From contig NZ_CP048289.1 of NCBI RefSeq assembly GCF_014084105.1, positions 7,449,922 to 7,513,921 on the forward strand: a stretch of DNA of 64,000 nucleotides, given 5' to 3'. Of this stretch, positions 18,948-28,117 are shown piece by piece. Origin of the DNA: Streptacidiphilus sp. P02-A3a (GTDB lineage Bacteria > Actinomycetota > Actinomycetes > Streptomycetales > Streptomycetaceae). The position numbers and the translations under genes were made by a program. Below the pieces are notes generated by a model that searched no databases, was not told the DNA's origin, and saw nothing but the letters and a program-made list of their open reading frames with translations. Within the stretch, counting starts at the first letter, position 1. The number at the start of each line of letters is the position of its first letter.

Positions 18948-19805
18948 TCAGCGGCGGACGGCGGACACCAGTCCCCCGGGCGGCCGCGTCGGCGCCTCCG
19001 CCGGGGCGGGTTCGGCCACCGGCCGCCCGTAGGCCGCCGCGCGTTCGCGGATGCTGAAGGTCTCGGCGTCCCAGCCCAGGTCGGCCAGCCAGCCCACCGG
19101 GTCGTCGGGCATCGCCGAGACCCACATGTCGGCCGGGGTGCCCCGGTCCTGACCGAAGCGCTCCAGGGTCTGCTGGGAGTCCAGGGTGAGCCCCATCCGG
19201 CTGCCCGGCGCGGACAGCCCGCCGACCCGCTCCAGCAGCCGCTGGACGTCCTCCTGCGGCAGGTAGATCAGCAGCCCCTCGGCGATCCACGCGGTGGGCA
19301 GCGCCGGATCGTGTCCGGCCGCCGCCAGCGCGGCGGGCCAGTCCTCGCGCAGGTCCACCGCGACCACCCGCCGCTCGCAGCGCGGCACCGCCCGCTCGGT
19401 CCGCAGCACCGACTCCTTGAAGGCCAGCGGCTCGGCGGTGTCCAGCTCGAACAGGCGGGTTCCCGGCGGCCGGTCCAGCCGGTAGGCCCTGCTGTCCATG
19501 CCCGCGCCCAGCAGCACCACCTGACGGCAGCCCGCCTCGGCCGCCCGGGTCAGCAGGTCGTCCAGGAACCTGGTCCTGATCACGATCGAGAGGGCCACGC
19601 CGCCCCAGCGCCGCTGCCGTGCCTCGTCCCGGGCCGCGGCCCCCGGCCCCGGGACGACGGGCCGCAACGAGAGACCGCCGGCCGCCGCGAAGGCGGCGGC
19701 CAGCGGGTCGTGGAACAGCGCGTGCTCACGACGGCTCTCCATCGCCCGGACCCGGGCGACGCCGACGGCGGTCCCCCACAGGCCGGACGGCTCAACACTC
19801 GTCAT
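18948..19805 (-). CDS. SAM-dependent methyltransferase (leucine carboxyl methyltransferase-like)
   Basis: A 285-residue class I methyltransferase of the TIGR00027/LCMT-like actinobacterial family; the substrate is unknown. Seen: an N-terminal TAVGVARVRAMESRREHALFHDP block, SAM site VVLLGAGMDSRAYRLDRPPG, FELDTAEPLAFKE, and TAWIAEGLLIYLPQEDVQRLLE. The ATG at 19805 fits the family start; the open frame extending to 20084 is not coding. A DsbA-fold gene lies upstream on the same strand, 38 bp away. Confidence 0.88.
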   Translation of the reverse strand: MTSVEPSGLWGTAVGVARVRAMESRREHALFHDPLAAAFAAAGGLSLRPVVPGPGAAARDEARQRRWGGVALSIVIRTRFLDDLLTRAAEAGCRQVVLLGAGMDSRAYRLDRPPGTRLFELDTAEPLAFKESVLRTERAVPRCERRVVAVDLREDWPAALAAAGHDPALPTAWIAEGLLIYLPQEDVQRLLERVGGLSAPGSRMGLTLDSQQTLERFGQDRGTPADMWVSAMPDDPVGWLADLGWDAETFSIRERAAAYGRPVAEPAPAEAPTRPPGGLVSAVRR

Positions 19806-19843
19806 GGCCCCACCGTACCGGCGGGCCCAGGCACGCAGAAGGG

Positions 19844-20671
19844 TCAGTCGGAGGTGGCCGTGGCCGAGGGCGCGATGGTGGGCACGGCCTGCGCGGCGGC
19901 GAACACCTTGCTCGTCAGCTGCTGCGGGGTGAGCGGCAGGGTGCCGCTGAAGACGGTGGTGAACTGGCTGGTGGTCTGCGGCAGCACCGACATGGTCAGC
20001 ACCGGGGTGTTGCCCTGGCCCAGCTTCTTGAAGGCCGAGGTGGAGTCCTTCACCCAGACGTTGTGGGTGCCCTGGTCGACGCACTGGCGGAAGACGTCGG
20101 TGTCCAGGCCGGGGACCTTCCGGGCCAGGTCGATCAGCCTGGACTTGGAGTCGAAGGTGTCGTCCGAGCCGGTCGGCTGGTTCGCCAGCAGCACCTGCCG
20201 GTACTCCGGGAAGTCCTTGGCGTCCTGGGCGCAGGCCAGCGCGTTGCCCGCGTACAGCGAGCCGCTGCCGCCCGAGGTCGCGTCCACGCCGGCCACCTCG
20301 CGGTAGTAGACGTTGACGGTGCCGGAGGCGACCAGGTGCGCCAGCGTCGCGTCGAAGGTCTGCGAGAACTGGGCGCTGCCCGGGTCGCGCATGTCCTCGT
20401 ACACGGTCAGGGTGACCGGGGCGTGGCCGTAGACGGGCACGGCGAGGGCGCTCGGTCCGGCCGCCGAGGCGGGCGGGGCGAGCTTCTTGTCCTTGTAGTC
20501 GCGGACGAAGGAACCGACCACCCCCGCGACCGCGAACACCGCGAGCACCAGGCCGCCGATGATCACCCAGCGCAGCACCGCGGTACGTCGGCTCTCGTCG
20601 TCGAGCACCCCACCGGTCCGCTGCGCCTCGGGTTCGCTGGGTGTGCGGTTCTTGCCGTCAGCACGCTTCAC
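19844..20671 (-). CDS. Membrane-anchored DsbA/thioredoxin-fold protein lacking the CXXC
   Basis: A 275-residue protein: basic N-terminal tail, one membrane helix (WVIIGGLVLAVFAVAGVVGSF), then an extracytoplasmic thioredoxin-fold domain of the DsbA/thiol-oxidoreductase type (PVTLTVYEDMRDPGSAQFSQTF, NVYYREVAG, TPVLTMSVLPQ). Where active enzymes carry CXXC this one has DPGS, so classical disulfide exchange is unlikely. The only cysteines seen are in LACAQDAKDF and FRQCVDQG. The GTG at 20671 is preferred because GAGGGAC lies 9-10 bp upstream. Confidence 0.82.
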   Translation of the reverse strand: MKRADGKNRTPSEPEAQRTGGVLDDESRRTAVLRWVIIGGLVLAVFAVAGVVGSFVRDYKDKKLAPPASAAGPSALAVPVYGHAPVTLTVYEDMRDPGSAQFSQTFDATLAHLVASGTVNVYYREVAGVDATSGGSGSLYAGNALACAQDAKDFPEYRQVLLANQPTGSDDTFDSKSRLIDLARKVPGLDTDVFRQCVDQGTHNVWVKDSTSAFKKLGQGNTPVLTMSVLPQTTSQFTTVFSGTLPLTPQQLTSKVFAAAQAVPTIAPSATATSD

Positions 20672-20755
20672 TGTGGGGGTCCCTCTTCCGAAATCCAGGC
20701 TCTGCAACCGACAGAATGGCACGGCAGTGCAAGAACCACCGCCTCGGGGGGTTTG

Positions 20756-22342
20756 TCACCCCTGGACCGGGCCGCGCGAACCCCCGACGCGGCGCCCCGA
20801 GCCCGGAGCGCTGGTCCGCAGGCGGTAGATCACCGTTGTGCCGTCCTGCCCCACCCGATCGTAGTGCGCCGCGAGCAGTGCCCTGATCGGGGCGATGTAG
20901 CGGGGAGCGTACGGGGCGCCGTCCGAGTCGTCCACGACCAGTTCCGGAAGTTGCCTGGCCATCTCGCTGTCGAAGACCTTCCAACTGGAGGCGACGCCCT
21001 GGCTGACGCCCACTCCGCGCCCGTCCCGGCCGCCTGAGAAGTTGGTGAGAAGTCCGGCGGTGAGGTACCGGGTGGCCGGTTTGCGGTCGGCCAGCCAGTA
21101 CATCTCCGGGTGCATCCCCCACACCAGTACCGACTGCTGCGGGGTGGTGTCCTCGGCCACCACGCCCGCCACCGAGACCGCGTGCTGCACCGACTGCTGC
21201 GGCCAGACGAAGCCGAGCACGCAGAACACCGCACCGGCCAGCGTCGAGTAGGCCAGCACCGGACGCCAGCGGGCGGCCCCCCGGGCGACCGCGCCGACGC
21301 CCAGCAGCACCAGCGGCGGCACCAGTTGCAGGAAGTAGTGGCCGAAGAAGTGGAAGCCGGTGATCACCCCGAGCCAGGAGGACCCGAACCAGACCCACAG
21401 GTCGGCGTCCTCCCGCAGCCGCCGTCGGCGGCGGGCCAACGGCACCAGCAGGCCCAGCGTGGCCGCGCCGAGGATGGCGCTGTTGGCCAGCACCCGCTCG
21501 CACATGTCCAGCCAGGCGCCGTCCGCCGAGACGTAGCCGCTGCTGCCGGTGACCACCCAGAACAGGAAGTTGCGGGCGCCGGTGGACAGCGCGACCACGG
21601 CGACCGGCAGGCCGAAGCCGAACAGCAGCGTCGCCAGCCGCAGTCGGCGCCCCTCCGGGTTCCGCCGGTCCGTGCCGCGCCAGGCCAGCCAGAGCAGCGG
21701 CAGCAGCACCGCCCCGCCGGTCTGCTTGGTCAGCGCGGCCACCGCGCTCGCCGCCCCGGCCGGGCCCCAGCGGCGGTTCTCGGCGAACCAGAACGCGGCG
21801 GCGGTGCCGGGCAGCATGAAGACCTCGAAGGTGGCCGCCTGACTGTCCGGCGGGGAGAGCCCGATGGACACCAGCAGGTAGATCACCCCGGCCGCGACCC
21901 CGGCCCGGTCGCCCCAGCGCTTGCGGGCGATCGCGGCCAGCAGCACGCCGGTGGCCAGGTGCGCGCCGATGGCGAGCACCCGCAGCGGCCACAGCGAGGC
22001 CGAGCCGAAGACGTCGAAGGCGATGTCGTACAGCCACGGCAGCAGCGGCGGCTTGCGGTCCACCACCGTGTTGTAGAGGATGCCGCCGCCCGCCAGCATC
22101 CGGGCCTCGGTGGCCAGGTAGCCCTCGTCCGGGTTCCACAGGGTGCGGTCGAAGGAGGGCAGGTGGGTGACGGTCGCCAGCACCGCCAGCAGCGGGACCA
22201 GCCTGGTCCAGTAGCCGCTCCTGGCGGCCTCACGGAAGCGCGCGGCCAGGTCGGCGACGCCGACCTGGCCGACCGGAAGCGCCACGGCGGAACCGCCCGC
22301 GGACATCGTCCCCCGGCGCTGCTCTGACGGCTTGTTCACCAC
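20756..22342 (-). CDS. Multi-pass membrane glycosyltransferase (GT39/ArnT-like)
   Basis: A 528-residue integral membrane protein with about ten to twelve hydrophobic segments. After the first segment it has WNPDEGYLATEARMLAGGG, with the acidic Asp-Glu pair of PMT/ArnT-type transferases, then VDRKPPLLPWLYDIAF (the conserved KPPL loop of this family). The predicted donor is a polyprenyl-phosphate sugar used at the outer face; the acceptor is unknown. The DsbA-fold gene starts 84 bp downstream on the same strand, and dxs lies 42 bp upstream, so a run of leftward genes may be read together. Confidence 0.85.
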   Translation of the reverse strand: MVNKPSEQRRGTMSAGGSAVALPVGQVGVADLAARFREAARSGYWTRLVPLLAVLATVTHLPSFDRTLWNPDEGYLATEARMLAGGGILYNTVVDRKPPLLPWLYDIAFDVFGSASLWPLRVLAIGAHLATGVLLAAIARKRWGDRAGVAAGVIYLLVSIGLSPPDSQAATFEVFMLPGTAAAFWFAENRRWGPAGAASAVAALTKQTGGAVLLPLLWLAWRGTDRRNPEGRRLRLATLLFGFGLPVAVVALSTGARNFLFWVVTGSSGYVSADGAWLDMCERVLANSAILGAATLGLLVPLARRRRRLREDADLWVWFGSSWLGVITGFHFFGHYFLQLVPPLVLLGVGAVARGAARWRPVLAYSTLAGAVFCVLGFVWPQQSVQHAVSVAGVVAEDTTPQQSVLVWGMHPEMYWLADRKPATRYLTAGLLTNFSGGRDGRGVGVSQGVASSWKVFDSEMARQLPELVVDDSDGAPYAPRYIAPIRALLAAHYDRVGQDGTTVIYRLRTSAPGSGRRVGGSRGPVQG

Positions 22343-22384
22343 GGCCCCACGCTACCGGTCTCCCGCGAACCGTCGCACGGAGGT

Positions 22385-24298
22385 CTACAGCACCGAGTCC
22401 GCGCGGTCCTGCTTGGCGATGACGGCGGCGACCCGCTCGGCGACGGCCGGGGCGGTCAGTCCGATCTGCTCCAGGATCTGCGCCCGGGAGGCGTGGTCCA
22501 GGAACTCCTGCGGGATGCCGAAGTCGCGCAGCGGCACGTCCACCCCGCCGTCGCGCAGCGCCTGGGCGATGGTCGAGCCGACGCCGCCGACCCGGCCGTT
22601 GTCCTCGACGGTGACCACCAGCCGGTGCTCGGCGGCCAGCGCGGGCAGCGCCGGGTCCACCGGCTTGACCCAACGGGGGTCGACCACGGTGCTGCTGACG
22701 CCCTGCGCGGCGAGCAGGTCGGCGACCTCCAGGCAGGTGGTGGCCATCGCGCCGACGGACACCAGCAGCACGTCGGCGCGGACCTTCCCGGCGGGCTCGG
22801 GGCCCTCGCGCAGCACGTCCATGCCGCCGATCCGGCCGACCGCCGCGATGGCCGGGCCGACCGTGCCCTTGGAGTAGCGGACGACGGTGGGCGCGTCCCC
22901 GACCGCCACCGCCTCCCGCAGCTGGGCGCGGAGCTGGTCGGCGTCGCGCGGGGCGGCCAGCCGCAGTCCGGGGACGACCTGCAGGATCGACATGTCCCAC
23001 ATGCCGTTGTGGCTGGCGCCGTCGGTCCCGGTGATCCCGGCCCGGTCGAGCACGAAGGTGACGCCGCAGCGGTGCAGCGCGACGTCCATCAGCACCTGGT
23101 CGAAGGCCCGGTTCAGGAAGGTCGCGTAGACCGCGACCACCGGGTGCAGCCCGCCGGTGGCCAGCCCGGCCGCGCTGACCGCGGCGTGCTGCTCGGCGAT
23201 GCCGACGTCGAAGATCCGCTCCGGGAACTCCTTGGCGAACGGCGCCAGGCCGACCGGGTGCAGCATCGCGGCGGTGATCGCGACCAGGTCGGCCCGCTCG
23301 CGGCCGAGGGCGACCATCTCCTGGCCGAAGACCGAGGTCCAGTCGGCCGCCGCGGACTTGCCGCCGACCGGCAGGCCGGTGTCCGGGTGGATCACGCCGA
23401 CCGCGTGGAAGCGGTCCTCCTCGTTCTGCTCGGCCGCGCGGTAGCCCCGGCCCTTCTCGGTGAGGCAGTGCACGATGACCGGACCGCCGAAGCCCTTGGC
23501 GCGCTTCAGCGCGGATTCCAGGGCCTGCTCGTCGTGGCCGTCGATGGGACCGATGTACTTCAGCCCGAGGTCCTCGAACATGCCCTGGGGGGCGATGAAG
23601 TCCTTGAGCCCCTTCTTGGCGCCGTGCAGCGTCTCGAACAGCGACTGGCCGACGACCGGGGTCCGCTGCAACGCGTCCTTGCCCCAGGAGAGGAAGCGCT
23701 CGTAGCCCTGGGTGGTGCGCAGCGTCGCCAGGTGGTTCGCCAGGCCGCCGATGGTCGGCGAGTAGGAGCGCTCGTTGTCGTTGACCACGACGATCAGCGG
23801 ACGGTCCTGGGCCTCGGCGATGTTGTTCAGCGCCTCCCAGGCCATACCGCCGGTGAGCGCGCCGTCACCGATGACGGCCACCACGTGCCGGTCCCGCAGC
23901 CCGCGGATCTCGTCGGCCTTGGCCAGGCCGTCGGCGTAGCCGAGGACGGTCGAGGCGTGCGAGTTCTCGATGAAGTCGTGCTCGGACTCGGCCCGCGACG
24001 GGTAGCCGGACAGGCCGCCCCTGACCCGCAGCTCGGAGAAGTCCTGGCGGCCGGTGAGCAGCTTGTGCACGTAGCTCTGGTGGCCGGTGTCGAAGAGGAT
24101 CCGGTCCCTCGGCGAGTCGAACACCCGGTGCAGCGCGATGGTCAGCTCGACCACGCCCAGGTTCGGCCCGAGGTGGCCGCCGGTCTTGGAGACGGCGTCG
24201 ACCAGGAAGCCCCGGATCTCCTCGGCCAGGGCTGTGAGCTGCCCGGGGCTGAGGCGGTCCAGGTCGCGGGGTCCCCGAATGCGGGTCAGCAGGGCCAC
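22385..24298 (-). CDS. dxs: 1-deoxy-D-xylulose-5-phosphate synthase
   Basis: First enzyme of the MEP isoprenoid pathway: condenses pyruvate and glyceraldehyde 3-phosphate with thiamine diphosphate. A 637-residue protein. Seen: [36 protein letters not shown]/Mg site [41 protein letters not shown], and transketolase C-terminal segments ([29 protein letters not shown]). The GTG at 24298 ([10 protein letters not shown]) follows an AAGGAGG site; the 70-codon upstream extension is not part of the protein. Confidence 0.97.
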   Translation of the reverse strand: MALLTRIRGPRDLDRLSPGQLTALAEEIRGFLVDAVSKTGGHLGPNLGVVELTIALHRVFDSPRDRILFDTGHQSYVHKLLTGRQDFSELRVRGGLSGYPSRAESEHDFIENSHASTVLGYADGLAKADEIRGLRDRHVVAVIGDGALTGGMAWEALNNIAEAQDRPLIVVVNDNERSYSPTIGGLANHLATLRTTQGYERFLSWGKDALQRTPVVGQSLFETLHGAKKGLKDFIAPQGMFEDLGLKYIGPIDGHDEQALESALKRAKGFGGPVIVHCLTEKGRGYRAAEQNEEDRFHAVGVIHPDTGLPVGGKSAAADWTSVFGQEMVALGRERADLVAITAAMLHPVGLAPFAKEFPERIFDVGIAEQHAAVSAAGLATGGLHPVVAVYATFLNRAFDQVLMDVALHRCGVTFVLDRAGITGTDGASHNGMWDMSILQVVPGLRLAAPRDADQLRAQLREAVAVGDAPTVVRYSKGTVGPAIAAVGRIGGMDVLREGPEPAGKVRADVLLVSVGAMATTCLEVADLLAAQGVSSTVVDPRWVKPVDPALPALAAEHRLVVTVEDNGRVGGVGSTIAQALRDGGVDVPLRDFGIPQEFLDHASRAQILEQIGLTAPAVAERVAAVIAKQDRADSVL

Positions 24299-24426
24299 CC
24301 GTTCCTCCTTCGTCAACGCTGAAGCTTTTTGAGCTAAGGGACCTGAGTCTAGTGGGGCGGGCCCGAAGCGTCCGCCGTCAGGTACCGGCGCGGCGGCCTT
24401 CGCTGGTGGGCGGGCCGGGACACGCG

Positions 24427-24462
24427 ACTGCCCGGCACCGGAGCGGTACGGTGCCGGGCAGT
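24427..24462 (-). terminator. Terminator after xylH
   Basis: Perfect 14-bp inverted repeat (ACTGCCCGGCACCG and complement) around an 8-nt loop, 75 bp past the xylH stop. A weaker 7-bp repeat (TGGATCT...AGATCCA, 24487-24510) lies between them. Confidence 0.7.
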
Positions 24463-24536
24463 CTGTGCGTGCCGATCCGGCTCGGATGGATCTCCCCCTC
24501 AAGAGATCCACCCAGGATCGGCAGTCCTGTTGGGCG

Positions 24537-25838
24537 TCAGCCTCGGCCGGACGCCTTCTGGGTCCTGCGGGACAGCGAGTCGATCACGACGGCGGCCAGC
24601 AGCACCACGGCGGTGATCATGTACTCGACGTCGGACTGCAGGCCGAGCAGCTGGAGGCCGGTGGTGATCGACTGGATCACCAGCATGCCGAGCAGCGCCG
24701 ACCAGGCCTTGCCGCGGCCACCGAAGAGGCTGGTGCCACCGATGACGGCGGCGGCGATGGCCAGCATCAGCCAGGCGCCCTGTCCGGCGCTCTCCTGCGC
24801 GCTGAAGCTCCAGCCCGCGTAGAACAGACCGCTGAGCGCGCCGAAGCCGCCGGAGATCGCGAACACCGAGATCCGGATGGCGGGGACGCTGATACCGGCG
24901 CGGCGGGCCGCCTCGATGCTGCCGCCGACCGCGAAGATCTTCCGGCCGTAGCTGGTGCGGCGCAGCACGAAGTCACAGATCACCAGGGCGGCCAGGAACA
25001 GCACCAGCGCGGTGGGCACACCGCTGGCCTGGTTGAGCTCGTAGGCGGCGGCGAAGGCGACGACGGCGAGCACGCCGACCCGCATGCCGATCTCGACGGT
25101 GGGCCGGAACGGCACACCGGCCGCGCGGCGGCGCTTCTGGTCCAGCAGCGAGCTGGCCAGCATGGCGACCACGGCGAGCCCGGCCAGGATGTACCCGCCG
25201 GCGATGTCGCCGCCCATGAAGTAGGAGTTCTGACCGAGGTCGTGCATGAAGCCCGAGTCGTTCAGGGTGATCGAGCCGCCGACGCTGCCGCTGCCGAGCA
25301 GCCACAGCATCACGCCGAACCAGCCGAGGTTGCCGGCCAGGGTGACCACGAACGCCGGGACGCCGACCTTGGCGAAGAACCAGCCCTGGAGCGCGCCGAT
25401 GAGGACGCCGCTGCCGACCGACAGCAGCACGGCCAGCCAGGCGTTGATGCCGTGGATGACCGCGAGCCAGCCGAAGACCGCCGCCGACAGACCGCTGACG
25501 GAGAGCACCGACAGGTCGATCTCGCCGAGGATCAGCACGAAGATCAGGCCGAGCGCGGCCATACCGGTGGCAGCCAGGAAGAAGCTGATCTCACCGATGT
25601 TGGCGGGCTGGATGAACTTGCTGTTCTGGAGGCCGAAGACGATCCAGATGATGATCAGACCGCCGATGACCGGCAGCGAGCCGAGCTCGCCACCGCGCAC
25701 CTTGCGCTGGAACTCGGTGAGGTAGCCCTTGAAGCCCTCCTCGCGCACCAGCAGCCGGGGGTCGACGGTGGGGATGGCGGATTCCTGCGGCGCCGGCTCG
25801 TTGCCCTGGGTCAGGGTCTCGTTCTTGGTGTCGCTCAC
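24537..25838 (-). CDS. xylH: Sugar ABC transporter permease, XylH type
   Basis: Inner-membrane channel of a xylose-type ABC importer, 433 residues with an N-terminal cytoplasmic tail and about ten to twelve membrane segments. Seen: the BPD_transp_2 family signature ([24 protein letters not shown] in parts), [20 protein letters not shown] and [20 protein letters not shown]. The GTG start overlaps the xylG stop by 4 bp (GTGA), so translation is coupled. Third gene of the xylF-xylG-xylH operon; substrate assignment rests on family and on the adjacent Rok7B7-type regulator. Confidence 0.92.
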   Translation of the reverse strand: MSDTKNETLTQGNEPAPQESAIPTVDPRLLVREEGFKGYLTEFQRKVRGGELGSLPVIGGLIIIWIVFGLQNSKFIQPANIGEISFFLAATGMAALGLIFVLILGEIDLSVLSVSGLSAAVFGWLAVIHGINAWLAVLLSVGSGVLIGALQGWFFAKVGVPAFVVTLAGNLGWFGVMLWLLGSGSVGGSITLNDSGFMHDLGQNSYFMGGDIAGGYILAGLAVVAMLASSLLDQKRRRAAGVPFRPTVEIGMRVGVLAVVAFAAAYELNQASGVPTALVLFLAALVICDFVLRRTSYGRKIFAVGGSIEAARRAGISVPAIRISVFAISGGFGALSGLFYAGWSFSAQESAGQGAWLMLAIAAAVIGGTSLFGGRGKAWSALLGMLVIQSITTGLQLLGLQSDVEYMITAVVLLAAVVIDSLSRRTQKASGRG

Positions 25839-26614
25839 TTCGCTGCCTCCGCCGTGCGCGCCGAGCGCCGGGTCACCGCGTTGTCGGTGGCACCGGTGAT
25901 CGCGGCGATGATGTCTTCGTGGGTGGTCTCCCGTGCCGGGAACACACCGTTGTTGCGGCCCAGCCGGAGCACCGCGACGGTGTCCGCGACGGCCTTCACG
26001 TCGGCCATGTTGTGGCTGATCAGGATGACCCCGAGGCCGCGCTCGCGGAGCCGCTCGACCAGGTCGAGGACCTGGGCGGTCTGCTCCACGCCGAGGGCGG
26101 CGGTGGGCTCGTCCAGGATCACCACCTTGGGCTCGCCGATCAGCGCGCGGGCGATGGCGACCACCTGGCGCTGACCGCCGGAGAGGCCCGCGATCGGGAT
26201 CCGGACGCTGGGGATGCGGATGGACAGCGTGCTGAGCAGTTCGCGGGCCTTCTGCTCCATGCTCACCTCGTCGAGCGTGCCGAAGCGGCGCAGCTCGCGG
26301 CCGAGGTACAGGTTGCCGACCACGTCCAGGTTGTCGCAGAGCGCGAGGTCCTGGTAGACGGTCGCGACGCCGAGGTGCTGGGCGTCCTGCGGCCGGTTGA
26401 TGTGGACCTGCTTGCCTTCCCACTCGATCGCGCCGTCGTCGATCGGGTGAACACCGGCAATGGTCTTGACCAGGGTGGACTTTCCGGCGCCGTTGTCGCC
26501 GACCAGGGCGACCACCTCACCGGCATGGACCTCCAGGTCGACATCCGTCAGGGCCTGCACGGCGCCGAACCGCTTGGAGACCCCGCGCAACGCCAGTACG
26601 GGTGCGCTTGTCAC
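25835..26614 (-). CDS. xylG: Sugar ABC transporter ATP-binding protein, XylG type (single cassette)
   Basis: ATPase of the xylose-type importer. Seen: Walker A GDNGAGKST, Q-loop TVYQDLALCDNLDVV, signature LSGGQRQVVAIARAL, Walker B KVVILDEPTAAL and H-loop ISHNMADV. At 259 residues it carries one nucleotide-binding cassette, whereas enteric XylG has two fused cassettes. The GTG at 26614 is preferred since AAGGAG lies about 10 bp upstream; a longer GTG at 26635 has no ribosome site. Confidence 0.92.
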   Translation of the reverse strand: MTSAPVLALRGVSKRFGAVQALTDVDLEVHAGEVVALVGDNGAGKSTLVKTIAGVHPIDDGAIEWEGKQVHINRPQDAQHLGVATVYQDLALCDNLDVVGNLYLGRELRRFGTLDEVSMEQKARELLSTLSIRIPSVRIPIAGLSGGQRQVVAIARALIGEPKVVILDEPTAALGVEQTAQVLDLVERLRERGLGVILISHNMADVKAVADTVAVLRLGRNNGVFPARETTHEDIIAAITGATDNAVTRRSARTAEAAK

Positions 26615-26790
26615 GTGAACCAACTCCTTAACCACCCGGTGCCTCGGGTGGGTTGCCGCGCCGTCCCAGGCGCAGTTTGTCGTGCGAAGAGCTCGTGGGG
26701 GATGCCGCTGGGACGGCGACTGACCTGCCCCTGGACGTCACTATCTGACGCATGGTCATATCATCGTGCCACTGCGATGGTCCCGTGCCG

Positions 26791-26821
26791 CGCCCCGCGC
26801 GGGGAATTCCCGCGCGGGGCG
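26791..26821 (-). terminator. Hairpin between xylF and xylG
   Basis: Perfect 13-bp inverted repeat (CGCCCCGCGCGGG and complement) around a GAATT loop in the 238-bp gap between the binding-protein gene and the ATPase gene. It probably attenuates or stabilises the mRNA so that the binding protein is made in excess; no U-tract follows. Confidence 0.65.
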
Positions 26822-26852
26822 ACTGCCTGCTACCGCGTGACCGCCGGTACGA

Positions 26853-27995
26853 CTACTGAATGCCGTCGGCCGTGCAGTAGCTCTTGAACTCAGCGGTGCA
26901 GATCTGGGCGGCGGTGTAGAGGCCGCCCTGGACGATGACCGACTCGACGTTGGCCTTGGTCACCGCGACCGGGGTGAGCAGCAGCGACGGGACGGTGTTG
27001 CCCGAGGCGCTGGTCTGGGTGCTGGTGGCGATGGTGGTGACGGCGGGGGTGCCGTTCAGCAGGGCCACGGCCAGCTTCGCGGCGGCCTGGGCCTCCGGCG
27101 TCGGCGCCTTGTAGATGGTGACGTACTGGGTGCCCGCGAGGATCCGCTGGACGCCGTCGATCTGGGCGTCCTGGCCGGTCAGCGGGATGCCGGAGAGGCC
27201 GGCGCCCTTGATCGCGGCAGCGACACCGGCGGCCATGCCGTCGTTCGCGGAGTAGATCGCGGCGACGTTGGCCTTGCCCAGCTGCTGGATGGCCGCGGTG
27301 GCCTCCTGGTTGGCGGTGGGGGCGTCCCAGTTGCCGCTCTGGTCGTAGGCGATGTCGACCTTGCCCTTGACGGCCTGCTGGAAGCCGGCCTTGAACTGGG
27401 CGGCGTTCGGGTCGGAGGCGGCGCCGTCGATCTCCACGATCTTGGTGGACGGGGTGGCCTTGGAGCCGAGCGCGGTGAGCAGCGCGGCGCCCTGGAGCTC
27501 GCCGACCTTCTCGTTGTCGTAGGAGACGTACGCCGAGACCGGGCCGTTGGCGAGGCGGTCGTAGGCCACGACCTTGACGCCCTTGGCGACAGCGGCCTGG
27601 ACGGTCGACTGGATGCCCTTGCCGTCCTCGGCGTCGAGGATGATCACCTTGTCGCCGTTGCTGACCATGGTCGACATCTGCTGCGCCTGGGTGGCGGCGC
27701 TACCGGCGGCGTTGGCGTAGTCGACGGTGCAGCTGGCACAGAGGGTCTTGATCTCGGCGGTGATCTGCGGCTTGTCGAAGGCCGCGTAGCGGGCCGTGAC
27801 GTTGTCGGGGAGCAGCAGACCGATCGCGCCGCCGGTCGTGGTGGAACCGGTGCCGGACGAGCTCGCCGTGGAGGGGGCGGAGGAGCTGGACGAAGAAGAG
27901 GAGGAGGAGCTACCGGCCTTGCCACAGGCCGCCATGCCGAGGGCCATGGAGACTGCGGCGGTGGCGATGACGGTGCGGCGGAGAGTGGTGTTCAT
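26853..27995 (-). CDS. xylF: Sugar-binding lipoprotein of the xylose-type ABC importer
   Basis: Captures the sugar outside the cell and delivers it to XylH/XylG. A 380-residue protein with a lipobox signal peptide (MALGMAACGKAG), a run of about eleven serines plus a Ser/Thr/Gly linker, then a type I periplasmic-binding fold (GGAIGLLLPDN, KVIILDAEDGKGIQSTVQAAVAKGVKVVAYDRL in parts, AIYSANDGMAAGVAAAI, PLTGQDAQIDGVQRI). Two C-terminal cysteines (ICTAEFKSYC) may form a disulfide. First gene of the operon, behind a perfect inverted repeat. Confidence 0.93.
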   Translation of the reverse strand: MNTTLRRTVIATAAVSMALGMAACGKAGSSSSSSSSSSSAPSTASSSGTGSTTTGGAIGLLLPDNVTARYAAFDKPQITAEIKTLCASCTVDYANAAGSAATQAQQMSTMVSNGDKVIILDAEDGKGIQSTVQAAVAKGVKVVAYDRLANGPVSAYVSYDNEKVGELQGAALLTALGSKATPSTKIVEIDGAASDPNAAQFKAGFQQAVKGKVDIAYDQSGNWDAPTANQEATAAIQQLGKANVAAIYSANDGMAAGVAAAIKGAGLSGIPLTGQDAQIDGVQRILAGTQYVTIYKAPTPEAQAAAKLAVALLNGTPAVTTIATSTQTSASGNTVPSLLLTPVAVTKANVESVIVQGGLYTAAQICTAEFKSYCTADGIQ

Positions 27996-28070
27996 GTTTT
28001 GAGGTGCCTCCCTGACGCGGTCGCTACTTTGCGAACCGAGGTGTCAGGGAGTCAACCCTCCGGACGAGTA

Positions 28071-28102
28071 TGGCGTCAATAAGTAAATCCGCTCTGACGC
28101 CA
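28071..28102. promoter_or_regulatory. Inverted repeat in the xylF promoter, likely ROK operator
   Basis: Perfect 8-bp arms TGGCGTCA/TGACGCCA separated by 16 bp, 76-107 bp upstream of the xylF start and directly after the rok gene. It lies in an unusually A/T-rich stretch, and a TTGACT box (-35-like) sits downstream toward xylF. Binding by the adjacent ROK repressor is an inference. Confidence 0.5.
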
Positions 28103-28117
28103 ATCCGAACCCTTTCG

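Noticed and set aside
26263..26544. Ser/Arg-rich minus-strand ORF inside xylG
   Set aside because: Shadow frame of the ATP-binding protein gene.
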